Shown: positions 57,610 to 64,000 of the stretch, in pieces
Position numbering within the stretch: the stretch's first letter is position 1
Layout: each line of letters begins with the position of its first letter
DNA from: Microbacterium barkeri
Lineage (GTDB): Bacteria; Actinomycetota; Actinomycetes; Actinomycetales; Microbacteriaceae
DNA length: 64,000 bases
Direction: 5' to 3'
Assembly (NCBI RefSeq): GCF_027921765.1
Contig: NZ_BSEJ01000016.1
Coordinates: 1 to 64,000 of the forward strand
Program-made: the position numbers and the translations under genes
Notes under the pieces: model-generated
Told to the model about the DNA's origin: nothing
Seen by the model: the letters and a program-made list of their open reading frames with translations, nothing else
Databases searched by the model: none

Positions 57610-58533
57610 TCAGCGCAGGCGCGGCAGCACCTCCTCGCCGAGATACGCCACGTGATCGAGGTCGCCCATGTCCATCAGCTGGAAGTACAGCCGAGACGCG
57701 CCGAGCTCCTTCAACCGGGTCGCCTTGGCGACGATGTCGTCGGCGGAGCCGGCGAAGCCGTCTCCCGCGCGGAACGCCGCGAGGTCGGTCCGGGTCGCGG
57801 CCGCGCGCCGCTCGAGGTCGGCCTCGCTGCCGCCCGCGAGGGTCGTGAGCGCGACGCTGAGCTTCAGCGTCTCGGGGTCCCGTCCGATCCGCTCGCACGC
57901 CGCGCGCACGCGGGCGAAGCGGTCGGCGATGACGTCCTCGGGCTGGAAGGCGATGTTGAACTCGGTCGCGTGCTGCGCCGCGAGCTCCGGCGTCCGGGTG
58001 AGGCCTGCGCCGCCCACGATGACGGGCACCCGATCCTGCACGGGCTTCGGCAGGGCGGGGGAGTCGACGAGCCGGTAGTGCTCTCCCTCGAAGCCGTAGC
58101 GCTCGCCGACCGAGGTGGACCACAGGCCGTTCACGATCTCGAGCTGCTCGGCGAGCATCCCGAACCGCTTCCGGGGGAAGGGGATCGCGTACGCGAGATG
58201 CTCCGCCTCGAACCAGCCGGTTCCGAGCCCGAGCTCGGCGCGGCCATCCGACATCGCGTCGACCTGCGCGACCTGGATCGCGAGGATCCCGGGCCAGCGG
58301 TAGGTGACCGACGAGACGAGGGTGCCGAGCCTCAGGCGGGTCGTCTCGCGCGCCAGGCCGGCGAGCGTCGTCCAGGCGTCCGTCGGACCCGGCAGCCCCT
58401 CGCCGCCCATCGTCAGATAGTGGTCCGAGCGGAAGAAGCCGTCGAATCCGACGCGCTCGGCCTGCTGCGCGAACGCGAGCTGGGTGTCGTAGCTGGCCCC
58501 CATCTGGGGCTCGGTGAAGACGCAGAACTCCAT
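57610..58533 (-). CDS. LLM-class F420-dependent oxidoreductase
   Basis: 307 aa luciferase-like fold: FCVFTEPQMGASYDTQLAFA, VGFDGFFRSDHYLTMGGEGL, LRLGTLVSSVTYRWPGILA and GRAELGLGTGWFEAEH are typical of F420-dependent LLM enzymes (TIGR03560-like), with LYFQLMDMGDLDHV near the end. It probably uses reduced F420 or FMN; the substrate is unknown. It is single, with the 24-aa peptide ORF downstream. Confidence 0.92.
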   Translation of the reverse strand: MEFCVFTEPQMGASYDTQLAFAQQAERVGFDGFFRSDHYLTMGGEGLPGPTDAWTTLAGLARETTRLRLGTLVSSVTYRWPGILAIQVAQVDAMSDGRAELGLGTGWFEAEHLAYAIPFPRKRFGMLAEQLEIVNGLWSTSVGERYGFEGEHYRLVDSPALPKPVQDRVPVIVGGAGLTRTPELAAQHATEFNIAFQPEDVIADRFARVRAACERIGRDPETLKLSVALTTLAGGSEADLERRAAATRTDLAAFRAGDGFAGSADDIVAKATRLKELGASRLYFQLMDMGDLDHVAYLGEEVLPRLR

Positions 58534-58562
58534 GCGCCCCAGTCTGTCAGCGCAGGGAGCCG

Positions 58563-59528
58563 TCAGTCGGAGGACTTGAGGATGAAGGTCTCCGTCGGAG
58601 GACCGGGCTCGTGGGGAGCGCGATAGACGTCGGTCTCGAGGTAGATGATCCGCGCGGCCGGCACGGCCTCGCGGATGCGCGCCTCGACCGCATCGATGTC
58701 GCGCGCCGCATCGGCCACGGAGATGTCCTGCGGGAGGCCGACCTTGCCGGCCACCATGAGCTCCTCGGGCCCGACGTAGAGCGTCTTGACGTGGATGAGC
58801 TTCTCGACCTCGGGCCCCGCCTCGATCGCGGCGACGATCCGCTCGAAGTCGGCCTCCGATGCGCCTTCGCCGACGAGCAGGCTCTTCGTCTCGATGCCGA
58901 GCACGATCGCCACGAGGATGAGGAGCACGCCGATGCAGATGGTGCCGAGCGCGTCGAAGACGGCGTCGCCCGTGAGCACCGTGAGGCCCACGCCGAGGAG
59001 CGCGAGGGTGAGGCCGATCAGCGCCGCGAAGTCCTCGAGGAGGACGACGGGCAGCTCGGGCGCCTTCGCGCGGCGGATGAACGACACCCAGGACTGTCCG
59101 CGCTCGCGCACGGCGTTGCTCTCCTTGACGGCGGTCCGCAGCGAGAAGCTCTCGAGCCCGATCGCGATGACGAGGATGGCGATCGGCAGCCAGGCGTTCT
59201 CGACCGCGTGCGGGTGGGTGAGCTTCTCGACTCCCTCGTAGAGCGAGAAGACCCCGCCGACCGAGAAGAGGATGATCGCGACGACGAACGCGTACACGTA
59301 GCGCTCGCGGCCGTGTCCGAAGGGGTGCTCGCGGTCGGCGGCCCGCCGCGCGCGGCGTCCGCCGAGCAGGAGGAGGAGCTGGTTGCCGGAGTCGGCGACC
59401 GAGTGGATGGCCTCCGCGAGCATCGATGCGGAGCCCGAGATGATCCATCCGATGAACTTCGCGATCGCGATCCCGATGTTCGCCGCGAAGGCCGCCAGGA
59501 TCGCCTTGCCACCGCCGTGTGCGCTCAT
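58563..59528 (-). CDS. Cation diffusion facilitator family transporter
   Basis: 321 aa with the CDF signature: SGSASMLAEAIHSVADSGNQ (His/Asp pair in the second metal-binding helix), REHPFGHGRERYVYAFVVAI, LLEDFAALIGLTLALLGVGL and a C-terminal cytoplasmic domain (VEKLIHVKTLYVGPEELMVA). It exports divalent metals such as zinc, iron or manganese, driven by the proton gradient. TAGACT ends 6 nt before the ATG. It is divergent from proC. Confidence 0.93.
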   Translation of the reverse strand: MSAHGGGKAILAAFAANIGIAIAKFIGWIISGSASMLAEAIHSVADSGNQLLLLLGGRRARRAADREHPFGHGRERYVYAFVVAIILFSVGGVFSLYEGVEKLTHPHAVENAWLPIAILVIAIGLESFSLRTAVKESNAVRERGQSWVSFIRRAKAPELPVVLLEDFAALIGLTLALLGVGLTVLTGDAVFDALGTICIGVLLILVAIVLGIETKSLLVGEGASEADFERIVAAIEAGPEVEKLIHVKTLYVGPEELMVAGKVGLPQDISVADAARDIDAVEARIREAVPAARIIYLETDVYRAPHEPGPPTETFILKSSD

Positions 59529-59602
59529 GCTCGCAGTCTAAGGCGGGCACTCGCGCCTCGCCCGCCCGTCGGCGCGCCGCACGCGATCCCTAGGATTGAC
59601 GC

Positions 59603-60442
59603 ATGACTGACTCGCTCCCCTCCGTCGCGTTCCTCGGTGCCGGCTCGATGGGCGGTGCGATCCTGCGGGGTCTCGTCGCGAGCGGCCTCGACGTCGACGG
59701 CGGCGTCTTCGCGACCAACCGCTCGGCGCAGAAGGCGGCCGAGCTCGCCGCGCTCCCCGGGGTCACGAGCATCGCGCTCGAGGACGAGCCCGACGGCAAC
59801 GCGCGCGCCGCGTCGGAGGCGCGCATCGTGCTCGTCGGCGTGAAGCCCGCGATGGTGCCCGACCTCCTCCGCGAGATCGGGTCCGCTCTCCGCGACGACG
59901 CGATCGTCGTGAGCCTCGCAGCGGGCGTGACGCTCGACACCTTCCAGAGCATCCTCGGCTCCGAGACCGCGGTCCTCCGCTCGATGCCGAACACCCCCGC
60001 GCGCATCGGCAAGGGCGTCACGGGCCTCGCTCGGGGCGCCGCCGCGAGCGACGAGGATGTGCGCCTCGTGCGCCGCCTCTTCGAGACGGTGGGCACCGTG
60101 ATCGAGGTGCCCGAGGAGCGCATCGACGCGCTCTCGGCGATCTCGGGTTCGGGGCCCGCATACGTCTTCCTCCTCGTCGAGGAGCTCACGCGCGCGGCCC
60201 TCGCGCAGGGGTTCGCGGAGGCGGATGCGCGCGCGATGGCCGAGGGCACGTTCATCGGCGCGACGGCGCTCCTCGACGCGACGGGGGAGGACCCCGCCGA
60301 GCTGCGTCGGCAGGTGACGAGCCCCAAGGGCACGACCGAGCGGGCGATCGCGGTGCTGCAGGACGCTCGCCTGAGCGAGCTCTTCCGGACGGCGACGGAT
60401 GCCGCGATCGCGCGCGCGAAGGAGCTCGCCGCGGGCGCGTGA
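59603..60442 (+). CDS. proC: Pyrroline-5-carboxylate reductase
   Basis: 279 aa. The Rossmann start VAFLGAGSMGGAILRGLVAS (GxGxMG) is followed by VLVGVKPAMVPDLLREI, AVLRSMPNTPARIGKGVTGL, and the C-terminal dimer domain SGSGPAYVFLLVEELTRAAL and LRRQVTSPKGTTERAI. It catalyses the last step of proline synthesis with NAD(P)H. TAGGAT ends 6 nt before the ATG, with no ribosome site, suggesting a leaderless message. Confidence 0.96.
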   Translation: MTDSLPSVAFLGAGSMGGAILRGLVASGLDVDGGVFATNRSAQKAAELAALPGVTSIALEDEPDGNARAASEARIVLVGVKPAMVPDLLREIGSALRDDAIVVSLAAGVTLDTFQSILGSETAVLRSMPNTPARIGKGVTGLARGAAASDEDVRLVRRLFETVGTVIEVPEERIDALSAISGSGPAYVFLLVEELTRAALAQGFAEADARAMAEGTFIGATALLDATGEDPAELRRQVTSPKGTTERAIAVLQDARLSELFRTATDAAIARAKELAAGA

Positions 60443-60469
60443 CGCGTCAGCGGCCGACGCGCTGGCACC

Positions 60470-61141
60470 TCAGCGGTCGAGGGAGGCGAACCGCTCGATG
60501 TCCTCGTTCGTCCCGGACACGATGATGAGGTCGTGGTTCGTCACGACCGTGTTCGCCTCGGCGTAGCGGAACGGCTTGCCGGGGCTCTTCACGCCGACGA
60601 CGGTCACGTTGTACTTCGAGCGGACGCCCGACTCGTTGAGACCCCGGCCTCGGATGAACCGCGGCGGGTACATCTTCGCGAGCACGAAGTCGTCGTCGAA
60701 GCGGATGAAGTCGAGCATGCGGCCGCTCACGAGGTGGGCGACGCGCTCTCCTGCTTCCCGCTCGGGGTAGATGACGTGATTCGCGCCCACGCGGGCGAGG
60801 ATCTTGCCGTGCGACTGGGAGACGGCCTTCGCCCAGATCTGCGGCACCTTGAGGTCGACGAGGTTGGCGGTGATGAGCACCGACGCCTCGATCGACGAGC
60901 CGACGGCCACGACGGCCACCTGGAAGTCGCCGGCGCCGATCTGCTGGAGCGCCTCGAGACTGCGGGCATCCGCCTGCACGGCGTGCGTGACGCGCTCGGA
61001 CCACTTCTGCACGAGATCGAGGTTGTCGTCGATCGCGAGGACGTCGCGGTCAAGTCGGTCGAGCTCGCCTGCGCAGGCGGCGCCGAAGCGCCCGAGTCCG
61101 ATGACGAGGACGGGCGCGTCGCTGCGGATCTGCTCAACCAA
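60470..61141 (-). CDS. KtrA/TrkA-type potassium channel gating protein
   Basis: 223 aa. The RCK N-domain has VLVIGLGRFGAACAGELDRL (GxGxxG) and the Asp/Glu that binds ribose (DVLAIDDNLDLVQ), then AVVAVGSSIEASVLITANLV. The C-domain (VVGVKSPGKPFRYAEANTVV, NHDLIIVSGTNEDIERFASL) binds the second ligand. It gates the adjacent KtrB-like channel; the two genes overlap by 8 nt. Confidence 0.94.
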   Translation of the reverse strand: MVEQIRSDAPVLVIGLGRFGAACAGELDRLDRDVLAIDDNLDLVQKWSERVTHAVQADARSLEALQQIGAGDFQVAVVAVGSSIEASVLITANLVDLKVPQIWAKAVSQSHGKILARVGANHVIYPEREAGERVAHLVSGRMLDFIRFDDDFVLAKMYPPRFIRGRGLNESGVRSKYNVTVVGVKSPGKPFRYAEANTVVTNHDLIIVSGTNEDIERFASLDR

Positions 61142-62573
61142 CGATGGGCCTTTCGACGGGCAGCGCGTACTGCTGCGACTTGGAGGTCGCGGCCACGGCC
61201 GCGGCGAGGGTCACTGTACCAACGCGCCCCATGAAGACCGTGACGGCGAGCACGTAGACGGCGGAGTCGGGCAGCTCAGCCGTGAGGCCGGTGGAGAGCC
61301 CCACGGTCGCGAACGCGGAGATGACGTCGAACAGCACCTCGGCGAGGGGCGCCTTGGTGATCTGCGCGATGATGATGGTCGACAGGGCGACGATCGTGGC
61401 GCCCCAGGCGAGAACCGCGACGGCGACGCGCTGCACGTCGCTGGGGATGCGCCGCCCGAAGACCTCGACGCTGCGTCGGCCCTTGGCCTCCGACCACACC
61501 GAGAGGGCCAGCACGGCGAGGGTCGTGACCTTGATGCCGCCCGCGGTCGACGCCGAGCCGCCGCCGACGAACATGAGCATCGACGCGGCGAGCATCGATG
61601 ACTCGTACAGCTCGCCGGGGTCGATCACGGAGAAGCCCCCGGACCGGGTCATGGCGCTGAGGAAGAACGCCTGGAAGGTCGTGTCCCACGCATCGCTCTC
61701 GCCCCAGGTCCCGGGGTTGCCGTACTCGAGAACCAGGAACACCGCCGCGCCCGCGACGAAGAGGATGACGGTGGTGATGAGCGTGAGCTTCGTGTGCAGC
61801 GGCCAGCGGTGCGGCTGGGTGAGCTGCCGCGAGAGCGCGTAGATGACGGGGAACCCGATGCTGCCGAGGAACACCGAGATCATGAGGACGGTCAGGAAGA
61901 AGTAGTCGGTGTGGAACGACTCGAGCCCGCCCACGGTCGGCGTGAAGCCCGTGTTCGTGAACGACATCGCGGCGTAGTACGGCGCGATCCACGCGGCGTC
62001 GAGCCAGCTGTACCCGGCCCAGACGATCGGGAAGTAGAGGAGCACGGCGACGACCACCTCGATGACGAGGGTCGACAGGGCGACGACGCGCAGCAGCTGG
62101 CCGATCTCGCCGAGGCGAACCGCCTGTCCTTCGTTGACGACGCCCCCGTGCGATCGCAGCGGGTTGGTGTCGCCAGCGGCGATCAGCTTGGCGCGCAGGC
62201 CCAGCCGCTTCGAGATCACGAGGCCGAGCAGCGACGCGAGGGTCAGTGCGCCGAGCCCGCCGATGTTGACGCCGATGAAGATGACGGCGTGCCCGAACGC
62301 CGACCAGTGCGTCGCCATGTCGACCGTCGACAGGCCGGTCACGCAGATGGTCGAGACGGCCGTGAAGAGCGCGTCCGACAGCGGGGTGCGCGAGCGGTCG
62401 TCGCTCGCGATCGGCAGAGACAGCAGCGCCGTGAAGATGAGGATCAGCGAGACGAACACGAGGATGGCGAATCGCGCCGGCGAGGAGGTCGTGAAGTCGC
62501 GGAAGAACTGGCCGAGCTCGCGGCCGGCATCCTTGAACGCGCCGGCCAGTGCCGTCGACCGGCTCGTCGCCAT
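61134..62573 (-). CDS. KtrB/TrkH-type potassium uptake channel subunit
   Basis: 479 aa from ATG 62573 (GGGGGAGAG upstream); the longer frame is rejected. It has the four pore repeats with selectivity-filter glycines: TAVSTICVTGLST, AAMSFTNTGFTP, SAMTRSGGFSV and SAFATVGLSTG. About eight to ten spans are predicted. With the KtrA-like partner it takes up K+, probably Na+ or proton coupled. Confidence 0.94.
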   Translation of the reverse strand: MATSRSTALAGAFKDAGRELGQFFRDFTTSSPARFAILVFVSLILIFTALLSLPIASDDRSRTPLSDALFTAVSTICVTGLSTVDMATHWSAFGHAVIFIGVNIGGLGALTLASLLGLVISKRLGLRAKLIAAGDTNPLRSHGGVVNEGQAVRLGEIGQLLRVVALSTLVIEVVVAVLLYFPIVWAGYSWLDAAWIAPYYAAMSFTNTGFTPTVGGLESFHTDYFFLTVLMISVFLGSIGFPVIYALSRQLTQPHRWPLHTKLTLITTVILFVAGAAVFLVLEYGNPGTWGESDAWDTTFQAFFLSAMTRSGGFSVIDPGELYESSMLAASMLMFVGGGSASTAGGIKVTTLAVLALSVWSEAKGRRSVEVFGRRIPSDVQRVAVAVLAWGATIVALSTIIIAQITKAPLAEVLFDVISAFATVGLSTGLTAELPDSAVYVLAVTVFMGRVGTVTLAAAVAATSKSQQYALPVERPIVG

Positions 62574-62642
62574 CCGCTCTCCCCCTTCGCGCCGAAGTCG
62601 CCCATCATGGTACTCCGCGGCGCGCGCGGCTAACCTATCGGC

Positions 62643-63056
62643 ATGGCGGACATCTTCGACGTGATCGCGGACGGCACGAGGCGCGACATCCTTCAGCTTC
62701 TGCTTCGCCGATCGTCGGATGGCCAGGACGGCACGAGCGTGTCGCAGATCGTCGCCGAGATGGGGGTCAGCCAGCCCACCGTCTCGAAGCATCTCAAGGT
62801 GCTGCGCGAGGCCGGTCTCGTCTCGGTGCGCGAGGAAGGGCAGCACCGCTACTACAGCCTGTCGCCCGAGCCGCTCGAGGCGGTCGACGACTGGCTGGTG
62901 CCGTTCTTCGTCGACGAGTCCGATCTCGCGGAGGAGGCCGCATCGTACGCGCCGACCCTGCCGGAGCCGGCCGCGCGAGTGGCGGAGTCGGTCGGCCGCG
63001 CTGCGGCGTCCGCCAAGAACGTGGTGCAGTCGGCGCTGCGTCGTCTCGGTGCCTGA
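62643..63056 (+). CDS. ArsR-family transcriptional regulator
   Basis: 137 aa. Winged helix: DVIADGTRRDILQLLLRRSS, then VSQIVAEMGVSQPTVSKHLK and VLREAGLVSVREEGQHRYYS, ending in LSPEPLEAVDDWLVPFF. It is an ArsR fold without the usual metal-binding Cys (ELCVCDL) motif, so it probably responds to something other than metals. A long Ala/Glu-rich tail (residues ~95-137) is an extension. TAACCT ends 6 nt before the ATG; it is divergent from ktrB. Confidence 0.9.
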   Translation: MADIFDVIADGTRRDILQLLLRRSSDGQDGTSVSQIVAEMGVSQPTVSKHLKVLREAGLVSVREEGQHRYYSLSPEPLEAVDDWLVPFFVDESDLAEEAASYAPTLPEPAARVAESVGRAAASAKNVVQSALRRLGA

Positions 63057-63337
63057 GCCACCTCCCGCCCCGGGCGCGCTTCCGCGCCTCCGGTCCCTCT
63101 CACATGCGCCGCGGCGCCGATGTGACCGCTCTCGTTCGGTAGGGGAGCGCTCTCACCGCTGACCGACGATTTTCGTGACGCGGAATCGCTCGAGCGCGCC
63201 TTTCCGACGCTGAGAGGAACATTCTGATCGGCTGTGGACAACCTGAATGTGATCCCGTAATACTGGCATCACGAGCGCGCTCGGTCGACCCGTGTCGGCA
63301 CTTGGGGGAGTTGCGTCACATAGAAGGGCGAAGGTTG

Positions 63338-64000
63338 ATGCGTCAACAGCGAAATCTGCCGCCGGCTCGGGGTGGCACGAGGGGGAGGAAGCGCTGGCAG
63401 CTGCCCAGCCTTCTGACCGGGACAGCCGCGGCGGTCGCCGCGGCCATGATCGTCTCGACGACGAACCCGGCGCTCGCCGCCGGACTCGACACCTATCCGG
63501 ACGAGCCCGCTGAGGCCGAGGCGAGCGTCATCGACACGACGATCCTCGGCGGAACCGACCTCGCGGGCGCGGCTCACTCGCACGCCGGTTCGGTCTCGAA
63601 CCCAGGCCCCAACGACGAGGCCTTCCAGGCGTCGCTGCTCGGAGGCGAGCTCATCGATCTCGGTGGGCTCACGATCCCGGTCGATCAGCTCATCGACTAC
63701 GGGCAGGCGGGCGCGCTGCTGAGCCGCTCGACGGCAACGGACGCGCAGAACGCGGAGGCGATCTCCGGCATCGCGGGAGGCGACGGCGGAATCACGCTCG
63801 ACGGCGACCAGGCCGGCTTCGGCACCGCCTCGATCGACCTGCTCTCGCTGTTCGACGCTGCCGGAGTCGGTGGGATCACAGACCAGATGGTCGACCAGGC
63901 CGACTTCACCTTCGGCCTCGGCGGTGCCTGGGTTCAGGCGATCGACGGCGTGCTCCAGGACCCCGACGGCGTGGGCGGAGACGGGCAGTACCGCATCGCC
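63338..64000 (+). CDS. Secreted surface protein, N-terminal part (choice-of-anchor G-like), cut by the window end
   Basis: The frame is open from ATG 63338 (AAGG upstream) to the last base (221 codons). A long basic start (RQQRNLPPARGGTRGRKRW) and hydrophobic core (LLTGTAAAVAAAMIV) ending near NPALAAG form a Sec signal peptide. The mature part is acidic, Gly/Ala-rich and free of Cys (FQASLLGGELIDLGGLTIPV, LLSRSTATDAQNAEAISGIA). It resembles large actinobacterial surface proteins with a C-terminal anchor, but the domain that would identify it lies outside the window. A possible -10 (TAATAC) lies at 63260. Confidence 0.8.
   Translation, partial: MRQQRNLPPARGGTRGRKRWQLPSLLTGTAAAVAAAMIVSTTNPALAAGLDTYPDEPAEAEASVIDTTILGGTDLAGAAHSHAGSVSNPGPNDEAFQASLLGGELIDLGGLTIPVDQLIDYGQAGALLSRSTATDAQNAEAISGIAGGDGGITLDGDQAGFGTASIDLLSLFDAAGVGGITDQMVDQADFTFGLGGAWVQAIDGVLQDPDGVGGDGQYRIA

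Noticed and set aside
1..64000. CRISPR arrays, transposase genes, phage integrases
   Set aside because: No regularly spaced direct repeats, no IS-type transposase or integrase motifs, and no tRNA-associated attachment duplication were seen. The inserted cassette carries no recognisable mobility gene.

Overview
The window is about 70% GC, almost fully coding, and looks like the chromosome of an actinobacterium in the family Microbacteriaceae (Microbacterium-like). The evidence is the 5S rRNA 3' end, GTG starts, ATGA/GTGA overlaps, F420-type oxidoreductases, a DUF222-HNH protein, DtxR/IdeR-type iron boxes and a GGTCGTTGAGCGAGCGAAGC-type interspersed repeat. At least thirteen genes have a TAnnnT hexamer ending exactly 6 nt before the start codon, the signature of leaderless mRNAs.

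Layout. 1-140: 5S rRNA end and terminator. 178-3158: housekeeping genes (NRDE protein, coaBC, DUF503, SRPBCC-like). 3162-7938: an iron-siderophore divergon (siderophore-interacting reductase facing an SBP/two-permease/ATPase operon) with two iron boxes between. 8153-12071: AlkA-type glycosylase, a winged-helix regulator with a leaderless Cys-rich leader ORF, GNAT, pyrimidine-dimer glycosylase, NAD-epimerase. 12707-22602: a scarred defence locus. A truncated, frameshifted cytosine-5 methyltransferase lies at one end and the C-terminus of a DUF1998/DrmB-like protein at the other, as if a DISARM-type operon had been cut open. Between them sits a complete LacI-controlled arabinofuranoside cassette (GH127, DUF624, sugar ABC permeases and binding protein, GH51) plus the tail of another, broken gene, probably a glycosidase. 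22901-27114: sbcCD. 27095-30601: hypothetical membrane protein, aldo/keto reductase, DUF222-HNH protein, 59-aa membrane protein.

30623-39744 is one leftward operon: a doubly membrane-anchored GH3 with swapped domain order, an ordinary GH3, a GtrA-like membrane protein, a GT2 glycosyltransferase, a LytTR response regulator and an AgrC/HPK10-like sensor kinase. A pair of LytTR-consensus direct repeats 21 bp apart lies upstream of the first gene. I infer a self-regulated surface-glycan remodelling system. 39943-46881: nucleoside deaminase, MFS exporter with divergent LysR regulator, lipase-maturation-factor-like protein, unknown 184-aa protein, NAD synthetase. 46927-50924: a PspC-kinase/LuxR-regulator envelope-stress system divergent from a PspC membrane protein. 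50959-60442: SMP-30 hydrolase, TM0106-type nuclease-helicase, GNAT, upp, tadA, a 24-aa amphipathic Leu/Gly peptide missed by length cut-offs, LLM oxidoreductase, CDF transporter, proC. 60470-62573: Ktr/Trk potassium channel pair. 62643-64000: ArsR regulator and the start of a secreted protein.

I would look first at the DISARM-like scar with its replacement cassette, the LytTR-GH3-GT2 operon, the leaderless Cys-rich leader ORF and the amphipathic mini-peptide. All coordinates and motif positions were read by eye; no database search was possible.
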